In this document: piece by piece, positions 53,314 through 64,000 of the stretch | How positions within the stretch are numbered: position 1 is the first letter of the stretch | Layout: each line of letters starts with the position of its first letter | DNA from: Karalla daura | Lineage: Eukaryota > Chordata > Actinopteri > Chaetodontiformes > Leiognathidae | Assembly: GCA_029224185.1 (NCBI GenBank) | Contig: CM055210.1 | Location: forward strand, 12,277,921-12,341,920 | DNA length: 64,000 nucleotides | Direction: 5' to 3' | Made by a program: the position numbers and the translations under genes | The notes under the pieces: model-generated | Told to the model about the DNA's origin: nothing | Database searches by the model: none | The model's input: the letters and a program-made list of their open reading frames with translations, nothing else

Positions 53314-54333
53314 CATCACACACACACACACACAGCCGTACTTTTCCTGAAGAGCTGCCTCCACAGAGCATAATCGCCGACAGTGAACGCTCGTGCACGC
53401 CCCCCCCCCCCCTCCTCCCGCTCTACCAGCCGCCCCGCTGATTCATTCACAACTACAAAACTGCAGAAATACCCCCCACCCTCACATCCTGAAAGACTTC
53501 AGACTCTCTTCTCCTTTTTTTTTTCTCTTCTCTCCCCTCCTCACACGCTCCACCCACCAACCCATCGGCTAGCCGCCACCCCCCCACCCCCCCCCCCACC
53601 TCAACCTCCCCATCCGCCTCCTCTTTTCTACTCTCCACCCACCCCCCCCCACACCATCCCCACCACCACCTTTCTCCTTCTTCTCCTCTTAACTACTGGC
53701 TAGGAGTTAATGGACTGTTTTGGCTAGTCTCCAGACGGTGAGTGTCACCTCATTAGCCTATAGCGGCTCGCTCCCAGACTGCTCCTTGTATGTGTGTGTG
53801 TGTGTGTGTGTGTGTAGGAGGACTACAACAACGGAATGTCATTGGTCTGCCCCCCCCTACCCCCCCCCCCCCCCCCACCCTTACCCTCTCCCCTTCCCAC
53901 CACTACAATGAATGAGAAAACACGCATGCATAATTAAATCTATAGTCTCGTCCTCGCTGCACCCCTCCTTTCCCTCCTTTCCGCCATATAAAAAAAAAAC
54001 CTCCAGCTTGGAAGTTTGCCACCGTAGGGGAAAGAGAGAGAGAGAGAGAGAGAAAAAAGCTGTGTCTTCGAACCGGAGAGATGTGGCTCAACCTTCCGCC
54101 CTCGTATGGACCTTATTCTTTTGCGTTGGCGGCCAGCAGAATGGCAGGGTGGCAACAGCGGGCGAATGTAAATGCCACCCGGCCCTGCCAGTCAATTACG
54201 CCAAAGCTAAACAAAGCTAATTGTTTGTTTGGCGCATACCGAAAAAGATGCCGAGGTCGGGTCCCATTGATGGGGCCCATTGTTTCAGACGCAGATGCGA
54301 AGTTCTTTTCTTCTTTTTTTTCCCTCTCCCTCT

Positions 54334-54396
<63 letters not shown>

Positions 54397-55374
54397 GCTT
54401 CAGACTTGACGCTGATTAAACGTGTGAATGATGAGACCACACTTTCAGAGAATCGGCTAATCCGCGCGATTGTTTAGCGAGCCTCACCCCCCCTCAAAAA
54501 AAGGGGGCCACAATTTTGAGAATTATTTGCATTTGCGGTCAATCTGTTATATCAGAAAGTAGTCGCAGCGTGGGATATCGATTCAAATAAAGATTGAAGT
54601 TTGTGTGAAGAGAAAGAAAACCCAGAAAAGTTGCAAGTTTAGAAGCCGAAAATCCCAAATGTTGCTTCTAGATAGATATCAGATAGACTTCAACAAGCCT
54701 TTAATAGGGATAAAATGTACGTATGGTAGAGTATGTTAAATATATTTAAAGTAGTGAAGCAGTAAATTGTGTGATTCACATGTTAGAAGTTCAGTTTGGA
54801 TGTATCAGAGTAAAACATTTGTAAGATTTATAAGGTTATAATCAGTACTTTGTGTTCATAAAATACATGTTTAAATGCAACAGTAGTAGCGTTTAAGTGC
54901 TATTAAGTAGCTAAAAAAGTTGATTGATGAAGAGGCAAACTGCTTTTGGCACTAATCAGATAGGGATATATCTTCTGGCGCTAAACATAATGGATGGTTC
55001 CAGGTGCGGAAAAAGAGATGAAAAGAGGGGAAAAAAAGAAGAAAAGTTTCAAAGCGGAGACGACAAGCTGAGAGGAAGGTTGACTGGATACAGAAGGAGG
55101 AGAGAATAAAAGGCACGTAATGAAAATAAATAAATAAATAAAGGGGGGGAAAGGCCACATTGTGAGAAGAGGGGACAAACGAGGCAGAGTAGGGGAGGAG
55201 GAGGAGGAGGAGGAGGAGGAGGTGGAAACACTAAGCGGGGTGCTGACTGGAGGCCAGCCTGCTCATTTTTCACGGGGACAGACGAGCCGCCGTGTCGCCG
55301 CCGCCGCCGCCACCGTGTAGCACGCCGCCCGGCGGGACGCCGCGTCCACACGCCCTTGTTCTAGAGAGAGAGAG

Positions 55375-55411
<37 letters not shown>

Positions 55412-56638
55412 AGTACGTAACAGCTGCTACGTAAGCCCGGTTACGTAAAAGCCTCCCTCTCAGAAGTCGGTTTCAGAATGGCTCGGCTGCCATCTTTACT
55501 TCAGGAAGCCGGATTCCTTTGTCGCCCGGGCTCTTCCTCGCCGTTCAGGCGACCCCCTTGTTGCAGGGGTTCCCACTCGGGCCCCGCTCTGTTTTGGTGA
55601 CCTCGATGAGAGGAGCCCGTTGTCCTCCTCCCTCCGGGTCCCCGGTTAGAGAACGCTCGCCGCTCTCTTTTCACCGCCGTGAGAGCTTACAGAGAGAGAG
55701 AGAGAGAGAGAGAGAAGAAGAAGGTCCTCTCTTCCTCCGCCTGGCGCATTAGTATGCACCGATTAGAAACAAACACACACACACACGCACACACACACCG
55801 CGGTCGTGTGCATGCTCATGGCGAGAGATAGAAGTGAGCTGGGTCACACCGCACACACACTCTGTATGGCTTCTCATTGTTCTAGTCTGGGCTGGGATCC
55901 CACTTGATTCCATAAGTCTCAAAACCCTGACAGTCCTACTGTGTGTGTGTGTGTGTGTGTGTGTGTCTCCTATAAGTGTGTGTGTGTGTGTGTCTCCCCC
56001 TCCTGCTCTATTGAACAAGGCTGTGGTGTCTGGCTCGGAGAAAAGAAGGCAAAATGTCATTGTTCTCACAGACGTTTCAACTTTGCCCCTCTCACTTTCT
56101 CCCCAAGTGTGTGTGTGTGTATGGATGGGTGTGTTTCTGTGTGTGTGTGTGTGTGTGTGTAACTCATCCCACTGTACCTGCATTCCCCCGTCAGTGGCAG
56201 TCACTCGATAGCGTAGCTCTACCAGGATTACCAGGTGCTCCTCTAAGCCAATGAGAAATACTCGCCTTGTTCCAATTATGAGATAATCATTACAGTGTCA
56301 CACAGTGTATGGGCACCATTGGGGGGAGGGAGACGCAGCCGTAGTTTGTCAAAGGGGAATTTAATACCGTGCGGAGGTATCGCGCCCCGTCATAAATTCA
56401 ACGAGAGGAGAGGAGAGGAGGTCGAGAGGGAGGGAGAGCCCGTCCCGTGCAGTTAAAGCTCGACGTGGCGTCCCGTTACTTTATCGCTTTTTATGTTTTT
56501 ATGTTTTTTTTGGGGGGGACCAGGTCAGGTAGCCAGGCCTCTGCAGAAGATGCCAGGATTTTCTGTGTGTGTGTGTGTGTGTGTGTGTGAGTGAGGAGGG
56601 AGGGAGGGGTCGCAATGGTGTGTGTGTGTGTGTGTGTT
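52772..56638 (+). other. nfib: nfib intron 2, part 8
   Basis: Simple repeats include CT (52771-52813, 53289-53312, 54338-54373), CA (53317-53334, 54374-54394), GT (53790-53816, 55940-55966, 56138-56160), GGA (55195-55221) and GA (55365-55410). Complex blocks such as 54075-54300 may be regulatory. No exon is recognised. Confidence 0.45.
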
Positions 56639-56660
56639 GGGGGGGGGGGGGGGGGGGGGG
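56639..56660 (+). repeat. Poly(G) run of 22
   Basis: A pure G run follows a (TG)n tract and directly precedes the TGGCA cluster at 56664. Confidence 0.9.
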
Positions 56661-56663
56661 CAC

Positions 56664-56697
56664 TGGCAGTTGGCAGGCTGGCACACAATGGCTGGCA
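56664..56697 (+). promoter_or_regulatory. Cluster of four TGGCA (NFI half-site) motifs
   Basis: TGGCA occurs at 56664-56668, 56671-56675, 56679-56683 and 56693-56697, all on the plus strand. NFI was originally named the TGGCA-binding protein. The spacing is not the canonical TTGGC(N5)GCCAA palindrome, so binding would be through half-sites. Confidence 0.35.
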
Positions 56698-56833
56698 CGA
56701 TAAGATCCTCCCTCTTCTGCGGGCAGATTTCCTCGCCCATATCTTTTGTTTGGCTTGTTTGGGTTGCGGCTCATCCTGATAAAGGCCACTTTGTTTAGAC
56801 AACAAAGCGCGAGGGAGGGAGAGTAGAGAGAGA

Positions 56834-56869
<36 letters not shown>

Positions 56870-57413
56870 GGGGGCATTAAGAGAAGGTGGCAAAAAGGGT
56901 GGAGAGGGGGGGGCGCCAACGCAGATGGAGACGTTAGGAGAGAAAGAGAGGAAAACGAGGGAACTTCAAGAAATTCAGGGACGGCCAAAAAACCCTCCAA
57001 AAAAAAGCAAAATAAGAGAGCGATAGCGCTCACCCATCTTCGGATAAGACGATATCGGTAGATATAGGTGGAGAGGGGCGAAAGAGAGAGAGAGAGAGGA
57101 TATGAAAAGATACAATAGAGGACGGATAGTGTTGCAAGGCGGCGGGGAGACGCGATGGGCAGATAGCGACGAGAAGAAAGGGGAAAAAAAACAGATTTGG
57201 AGAAGAGAGAGAAAGAGAGAGCGAGAGAGAGAGAGAGGAGCAGGTTCTGCCGGCTGCTGGAAACCAGCCCCGAGTAGCGTGAGGTCATCGACGAAGCTGC
57301 GGATGATAGAAACCAGGAGCACAGGAGGACACGTTACAGAGCGCACACGGCATTCCACACTGGCACATGTACAGTCATTTATGCATGCTGTCAAGACTTG
57401 CATGACCTGGCAC

Positions 57414-57444
<31 letters not shown>

Positions 57445-57876
57445 GTGAATGCAACGCATTGCATTCCCGAGGAAGGACAAACTGAAGTCTGAACAGGAAA
57501 AGAAGAAGCAGGAGGAGCAGAAAAGTCTGCCCGGCCACATCAAATATTTACTCAGGAGCAGCTGTATTGTCGAAACATTACGCATCGGAGCCGCTCCGTA
57601 ATTAGGTCGATATTTTCTGCCCCTCTCTCTCTCTCTCCTCTCTCTCTCTCTTGTTTCCCTACTTCTCCGGGAGTCCACCTCTCTCTCTCTCCCTCTCCCT
57701 CTCTCTCTCTCTCCCCTTCCCCTCCCCTCGCCTCCCCAGGCTGCTGAAATGCGTCTTGGCTCGGGACCCGTGCCTCTGGCAGCCAGAGTGCTATACATGT
57801 GCACAGAACCCCGCTCGGCATAAAATGGCTGCCAGACAGGCTTCTCCTCCTGAAATGTCGACAGCGGTATGCATCT
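56698..57876 (+). other. nfib: nfib intron 2, part 9: GA/CT/CA tracts and a complex block
   Basis: GA tracts lie at 56826-56870 and 57200-57238, a CA tract at 57419-57444 and CT tracts at 57622-57712. A complex block at 57530-57620 with ATTACGCATCGGAGCCGC and CCGTAATTAGGTCG may be a conserved element. No exon is recognised. Confidence 0.4.
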
Positions 57877-57968
57877 GCAGGGGTGTGCGTGGCGCGCACA
57901 CACACACGCGCGTGCACGTGCAGCAGGGGTGTGCGTGGCGCGCACACACACACGCGCGTGCACGTGCA
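57877..57968 (+). repeat. Perfect 46-bp tandem duplication of GCGCGC/CACACA sequence
   Basis: Two identical 46-bp units (57877-57922 and 57923-57968) consist of GCAGGGGTGTGCGTGGCGCG, then a CA run, CGCGCGTGCACGTGCA. The sequence is largely alternating purine-pyrimidine. The identity implies a recent duplication. Confidence 0.95.
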
Positions 57969-58304
57969 TGTGTGTGTGTGTGCGTGCGACTGTTTTTTTG
58001 CAGGAGGGATATCTGTACGTGTCTGCAAGTGTTTGCGGGCTGGGAACGTGCGCCCGCCGCCACCACTACTGTCCGACTAGGAGTAGAAGAAGTAGAAGGA
58101 GACAGAGGAGGAGAAGGAGGAGGAGGAGGAGGAGGAAAAAAGAAAGTTTTCCCAAACTATGTGGCTAATTTAACCCACGCCACACGTGTGTGTGTGTGTG
58201 TGTGTGTTGTGCAATTTAGTGGGAACAGAATGGGTGTCGTGCCAAAACAAGTGAGAGAGGGAGCGTGTGTGTGTGTTTTAGTGATTATAAAATCCAAGGC
58301 GAGC

Positions 58305-58363
<59 letters not shown>

Positions 58364-58721
58364 TCAGGGCGTGGAGAAAACCTCACAAGCTCAGAAACTT
58401 TCTTGCCTGGCCAGATTTCTGTTGCCATTACCCCTAATTGCCCTAATCATTACAGTGGTATGATAAGTATCCCACCGGACAAGAAGGTGTCAGAACTCGC
58501 GGACACATCCAAAATACCCACAAGCCACCACTTCTTCTCCTCCTTCTCCTCCTCCTTCGTCCTTTTTTTCCCCCCTCTTTCTGCTGAGTAACACGGCAGA
58601 TAATCTGATTCATACGTTGGTACTGTTTTTTTTCACTTCCTTCATGAACCGGTTTGTTTATTTAAACAAGTGGCCGGGATGGAGGGTGCCAAGAAATGTT
58701 GTTTTTGGAAAAGGGCCGTGT

Positions 58722-58754
<33 letters not shown>

Positions 58755-60717
58755 GTGTCTGGTGATCGAGCCCTGCCAAGCTCCCAGGGCAAAGCCCAGC
58801 CTCCTCGACCGCAACTGTTTATTTACAGGTTACACTACTGTTTATTTGAAGACTATCGGGTTGGCCGGGCTTCTGCAACAGGACATCTTTCAGATGCAGA
58901 TAGCGGACTTCGCGCTCCTCCTCCTCCTCCTCGTCCTCCTCCTCCTTCACTCATCCCACTTTGACGTAACTTCACGTCACAGTCTCGAAGTTTTCTCGGC
59001 TTTATTTATTTACAAAAAAAAAAAAGGCCTGACAGTCATTTCGAGCGATATAATGGGAGCGTTGGAAGCTTGGCCCCCTCCTCCTCGGGTCAAAGGTAGG
59101 ATGTAATGCAACAGGGAGGAGGTGTTTGCAGCTCGGGTGCATGGGGTGTGTGTGTGGGGTGGAGGGTGAGGGGGGTGAGGGTGGGGGGGGGTGGGGCTGG
59201 CAGATGCGCCATATGCTCGCATCCCACCTTGAGTCATCCAGGTGGTCTCTCCTGGTGCTGCAAGCAGGGGTGGAGGGGTGGGGTGGGGGCCTCATGCTGG
59301 AAGATGCTGCCTGGGATCTCTAATTGCCACTGCCATCTGCTCTTTTTCTTTTTTTTTTTCTTTTCTTTTTTTTTTTTTTTGGTCTTGGCGTCCCGTTCAA
59401 GCCCCTGGAAGAACGTAAAGAAAGAAAAAAAACAACATACGAGACTGTGATCTGAGCAAAACCTCCACCTCGTCCCACCTCCACCTTCTCTCCACTTCAG
59501 CCTCCACCCCCCCCCTCTCTATGCTGCTCTTTTCTCTCCCTCCCTCCCTCCATCTCTCCCTCCCTCCCTCCATCTCTACCTCCCTCCATCTCTCCCTCCC
59601 CTGTTTTATTTCCCTCTCAGCAGTTCTCAGGGCGCGAGCGTGGAGTTGGCAGTCGTAACTAGACTGATGGATGACTCTGAAAGTGGCGTTGGGGGGTGGA
59701 GGGGGTGAGGAGGGGTGAGGAGGCGTGGAGGAGGAGGAGGAGGAGGGGGGGGGAGACAGGGAGACAAGGCCACTGAGCTCCCTGCAATCACTTTACGGAC
59801 ATGTGCTGTGCCAAATCCACACAAACCTCCGCTCACCCACAAAAGCTGCTGTGTGCCTTTGAGTGTGTGTGTGTGTGTGTGTGTATGTGTGTGTGTGTGG
59901 TTAAGGAGGGGGGGTGGGGGGGGCAAACGTGTCTTTTCAAAGTTTCAGTTTGCTGAGTCTCGCTTGTGTGTGCAGCTCGGGATATGACACAGATTAGTAC
60001 GGCATTGAAATGATTAACAAGTAACCTAATCTACAGCAACTATTTTTTTTTGTTTTTGCTGAAGGGAATTATGAAGAGATAGACAGGCGGACTTTAAACA
60101 AAAAAAAAAAAGCAGAATTTTGAGGATCTGTTCCCTCTGGTTTGCATCATGGTGGTGATTTGTTGATCAGACAGACAAATCAGACTTTTTATAAATCGTG
60201 TCCTGTGGGTTTCTGAAACTTCTGCAGCAGGACGAACATGCTGGAGGAGGTCCAGCTCGTGTAGCTCGTATAGTCCTCAGACCACGTATGTATGTTACGC
60301 ACACGGGTTTAGTGTAAAGAATATGGGGGGAAAAAAGGTGGGAGGGGGGATTTTTTTTTTACTCTTTAACGTATGGTCCTGTTCCCTCCCTTACTTTGTC
60401 ATTGTTGAGCTCCAGCCAAGAACATTCTGTTTTTGCAGCGCTGTTTAATAGTCAAATTTAGGAGTTGGGGGTAGTGGACAAGAGAGAGAGAGACACAGAA
60501 AGAGAGAGAGAGAGAACAAGAAAGGGATAAATCTGTCAGCCGTCTTTTTTCTTCTTCTTCTCCCTACTTTCTTTTTCTTCTCTCTCTCCTACAGCTCATG
60601 AGAGCTGCGGCAGGAAAACGGGTGTTGTTGCAAGCCGAGGGTATCTGAGTTCACTGCCTTTAGCCTCTCGTCGATGGCGTAGATCGTAATCTCCCCTGCT
60701 GCTTCTCATCTGGCCCC

Positions 60718-60755
<38 letters not shown>

Positions 60756-60900
60756 CTCCCTCGTTCACGTCTCGGGGCATGTGTGGGCCTGGGATCCTCT
60801 TGGGATCATAATGGGGGTCCCAAACTCCTGTCACAACCAAAAGTTGAAAGTTTTCCCAGCTCTACTTCACTCCATGCACGTACGTTTTTCGGGGAGGAAG

Positions 60901-60939
<39 letters not shown>

Positions 60940-61078
60940 AGGTGAAATGGGGGGGGAGGGGGGGGGGGGGAGGGAAGACGTCAGCAGCGGGACATCTCAT
61001 ACCAAAAAGCCTGCGCACCGTAGCCGGTGGAAAAAATTCCACACATGTTTCCCCTGTACTTCCTCTCAGCCCCTCCTG
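57969..61078 (+). other. nfib: nfib intron 2, part 10
   Basis: Simple repeats include GT (58184-58208, 58720-58754, 59861-59899, 60905-60937), CA (58307-58363), GGA (58106-58135), TCC (58917-58946), a CCCTCCCTCCATCTCT minisatellite (59537-59600) and CT (60722-60751). No exon is recognised. Confidence 0.45.
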
Positions 61079-61100
61079 CCCCCCCCCCCCCCCCCCCCCC
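61079..61100 (+). repeat. Poly(C) run of 22
   Basis: A pure C run followed by CCCACTACCCC. It lies about 490 bp upstream of nfib exon 3. Confidence 0.9.
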
Positions 61101-61589
61101 ACCCACTACCCCCCCCCCACCTCCAAAGGTTTCGCCCCTACAACCTCGTACCTCGCGCTGCATTCACAAATCACCGTTAAGAAACTTTAAGGCTCCTCGC
61201 CCTCCCATTAATGATAATGCCGCTCAAACAGACATGGCCTGTCTCAGTTCTGCAGAGGGCAGAGCGCACTCCCTCCTCGCCTGCTAACGAGATAAGGGAA
61301 ACGTTTAAGTAACCGTCCTGGAGGGGAAAGAAAAAAAAAAAAGGCACTGTAGAGCGAAACGCACTCTTGTCTCGTTTGACCTCGGCGTTTTGACTTTGTG
61401 GTCGGACCAAAAGTATGTGAGACGAAAAAGAAGAAGTAGTTCTTTCCCCTTGTTTATTTACCAGTAACGTAAGTCATTTATCTCTGCAAGACGCTGTTGT
61501 TGTCCACTTGATATATACCATACTAACACCCCACCTCCTCTCTCTCCCTCTCTCCCTCTCTCTCTCCCTCTCTCTCTCTGTGTTTGCAG

Positions 61590-61647
61590 ACTCGCAGCAG
61601 TCAGGAAGTCCCAGTAACAATGAAGCCAGGCAAGAACCCTCTTCCAG
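61590..61647 (+). CDS. nfib: nfib exon 3 (58 bp)
   Basis: The exon follows a CT-rich tract and TTTGCAG, and ends before a GTATGT donor. Taking the one base left over from exon 2, it encodes DSQQSGSPSNNEARQEPSS plus two bases. This matches the short NFIB exon 3 remembered as DSGQSGSPSHND at its start. It lies at the beginning of the proline/serine-rich region after the DNA-binding domain. The phase is consistent with exons 1 and 2. The remaining exons lie beyond the right edge. Confidence 0.9.
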
Positions 61648-64000
61648 GTATGTACAGTAGCAGTCGTCCTCCCTCCTCCTCCTCCTGTCATCGCTCCATT
61701 GTTCCTGGGTACAACGTACAGTGTGTGTGTGTGTGTGTGCATGTGTGTGTGTGTGTGTGTGTGTGCGCCACAACCAGTTTAAACCATGTTTGCTGCTGGT
61801 GAACTCAGTGACTCGTAGGCAAAGCTGCACCGAGCCATGAGAACGAGACAGATGCATTTACATATCTAGTCATTAATACTGGATTCTGCGGGTTTAGCTT
61901 TGCATAGCGCCGATGAGGAATTAAGTTTTACGAGATCATTAAATTTTAATTGTCATCTTGCCCGTGGCAAAATCAAACACAGTGTGTGTGTGTGAGAGAA
62001 AACATTGTGTTTTGGTGCCAGGGGTTTCCTGGAAAACATCCTGGAAAACCTGGAGAATTAGTGGAAAATGAAATGAAAGAAGTTTCCGGCAAAGCTTGAT
62101 TTCAGGAAGCATTGTTTGTTAATTTGTCATATTTTCCAAGCAAGTAAGAGGTGTACTGTCAAGTCACAGCCTTTTAAAATCAGACTTCTGGGGGCGAGAG
62201 TGAGGAATAAACAGGAAAACAATCTGGTCTAAATGTACCAAAACGCTACGTAAAACTGTAAAAAACAAAACACAAAAAGTCCTGAGAATGCTAGCCGTGT
62301 GGCGTATGTGTGTGTGTGTATGTGACAGAGATGGGAGCCAGCCTGTGTGTGTGTGTGTGTGGGGTATTCATTGACAGCGCCGTTGTTTCCCCCGGATTGA
62401 CCTCCGCTGTGTCATCACAACGTTGGAATGAAAATAGTTTGAGGAGTATAATTAGTTTTCTACCTCAAGAGCAGGTCCTGCCGATACAGGTGCCAAGGAA
62501 AACATGCTCGTGAGCCAATGACTCAGGCCTTGGAGGGCCTTCAGCAGTGGCACAGTCCACACTAACACCCACCCCCTCCTCCACCTCCTCCACCTCCTCC
62601 TCCTCCTCCTCTTCCAAAAGCCGTTGGCTGGCTTGGAGACATGCGGCTTTGTAGGTGCCAGTCGAGCGGCCCGCCTATCTGTCTGGCACGGCCCCGAGCG
62701 CCCTTGGCATGGCATCAAAGCGGAGCCGGAGTCATTTGGGTGTCAGTAACTTGTCTGGCTCTTTTACGTGACTGACAGCCTCTGATTGCCGAGTCCTGAC
62801 GGTAACAAACTAGCGGAACCACCTCACTCTTACCCCCCCCATAACTTCCCCCACCCCCCAAAAAAAAATGTACCTGAACCATGATTCCTTACGTCTATAA
62901 ATACCCTTTTCCGACCGCTGAAACGACGCCGGGGCTTTTGAAACACTTTTGTTTGAGTTGGACCGAGCGAAGCGCTCTCACGTTCAGAGTAACCTTAACG
63001 TCAGCGGAGCAGAAAATTAGTCTTTAAGGCGGAACGACACACTGTCAATATTGACAGTTGTTAAGTTTTATGTGCATAGTCGATCGGACGACGTTTGCTG
63101 TTCTCCCAGTGGCGGGAGTCTGTCTGTGTGTATGTGTGTGTGTGTGTGTGTGCCACTCTGTCCTGCTCCTCCTCCTCCTCCTCCTCCTCCTCACACACAC
63201 CTGCCCTGTCACTCTCTCCTGTTCCGCACACAATGACTCGGTCGGTAAAAAGAAAAAGAGACATTAACCGGAGCTTTGTCACTTCACTATTAGCATTCCA
63301 CAGCTCCAACCTACTGGAAATATGACGAAATCAAGGCTTTTAATCACCTGTTTCCCGACCTGGATTGAGTACAACAGTAGCAAATACAATAAAAGTTTTA
63401 GCACATTTAGCCTTACATTCATAGCCTCGTCTGCTTAAGAGACATTTATAATTATTCTAGATAGGCCTAGCGTCTTTTTTGACCTGCAAATTGGCTAAAC
63501 AAACTAGTGAAACTACAGTACTTTGGTGATTTTGAACATCTATGCTAACGAGGCTAAGGCTAAAAGCTGAGCTATATCGTAGGCTAATACTATTGTTAGC
63601 ACTCATAGGTCAGACAGGTCAGGAATAATGCATTACGCACAAACATATCTCTTATTAGCGCCATAAAGTAACGCTAATAACTGTCATAAAGTTATGTAAC
63701 TCCACGTGACTGCCGGTGCTATGACGCTAAAGCTAACTATCTAATTGAGTCACGTTAGCAGCTCAGCAGCTAATGCTGCTAGCTCGTGAAACACGACAGA
63801 AGTGGTTTGTCGAACGCGTAGCCGACTCGAAACAGCCGCTATAGTTTCCGACTGCTCCACGGGTGGGGGGGGTGGGGTGGGGGCAGTTATTCCTCGCTAA
63901 GTCTTTGCTATTTAACGGAGGACTTTACACCTTACCGAGGCTAGCTAGGTGTAGCGGTCGAAGCTGTAACTCGTTGCCCCCTTGTTGGAACTATTTCAGC
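61648..64000 (+). other. nfib: nfib intron 3 (partial)
   Basis: No further exon is recognised. GT tracts occur at 61720-61765, 62344-62361 and 63123-63151, and TCC tracts at 62569-62611 and 63166-63191. From about 63540 the sequence is rich in GCTAA/GCTAG pentamers, like zdhhc21 intron 6. Confidence 0.5.
62480..62760. promoter_or_regulatory. Candidate element dense in TTGGC/TGCCA motifs
   Basis: NFI half-site-like motifs occur at 62491 (TGCCAA), 62548 (TGGCA), 62624 (TTGGC), 62656 (TGCCA), 62684 (TGGCA), 62704 (TTGGCA) and 62710 (TGGCA). The block is complex apart from a central TCC tract. It is an inferred regulatory candidate near nfib exon 3. Confidence 0.3.

Noticed and set aside
56491..57288. 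265-residue minus-strand open frame
   Set aside because: It is built of CT/GA and CA repeat translations (SLSLSL, HTHTHT, PPPP), with no domain and no splice or start context.
57651..58463. 270-residue plus-strand open frame
   Set aside because: It runs through CT, GCGCAC, GGA and CA repeats. Its length reflects the lack of stops in low-complexity DNA.

Overview
The window looks like nuclear DNA from a teleost fish. It has split genes with GT-AG introns, very dense (CA)n, (GA)n and (GATA)n microsatellites, and decayed repeats of types common in fish genomes. There is no operon structure and no sign of a microbial or phage system. Three protein-coding genes are supported, all recognised from remembered family sequences rather than a database search.

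Layout: (1) On the minus strand at the left edge lies the first coding exon of plaa (726-874), with a promoter-like region carrying a CRE. (2) On the plus strand is a complete seven-coding-exon zdhhc21 gene (CDS 3447-6527, 265 codons), a DHHC palmitoyltransferase. (3) From 13.2 kb to beyond the right edge lies the 5' half of nfib, a Nuclear Factor I transcription factor. It has two alternative coding first exons (13225-13299 and 19664-19690), the 532-bp exon 2 for the DNA-binding domain (21991-22522) and exon 3 (61590-61647). Both first exons end in frame 0 and can splice to exon 2. Intron 2 is about 39 kb with no convincing internal gene.

zdhhc21 followed by nfib in the same orientation matches the order remembered for human 9p. 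The head-to-head plaa neighbour differs from the human arrangement.

The non-coding DNA divides into candidate regulatory blocks, decayed transposons and simple repeats. The candidate regulatory blocks lie between zdhhc21 and nfib, in nfib introns 1 and 2, and at the start of intron 3. The transposon remnants are LINE reverse-transcriptase and LINE 3'-end fragments, L2/SINE-like fragments and an element with AGAGCTGCA inverted ends. The simple repeats include seven G or C runs of 22-29 bases and a phased (GATA)n(GGTA)n array.

The points most worth a second look are the distal nfib first exon, a promoter-like cluster at 16.66-16.84 kb, four locally duplicated and diverged non-coding pairs around nfib, and dense NFI half-sites inside nfib introns. 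I did not find a new enzymatic or defence system.
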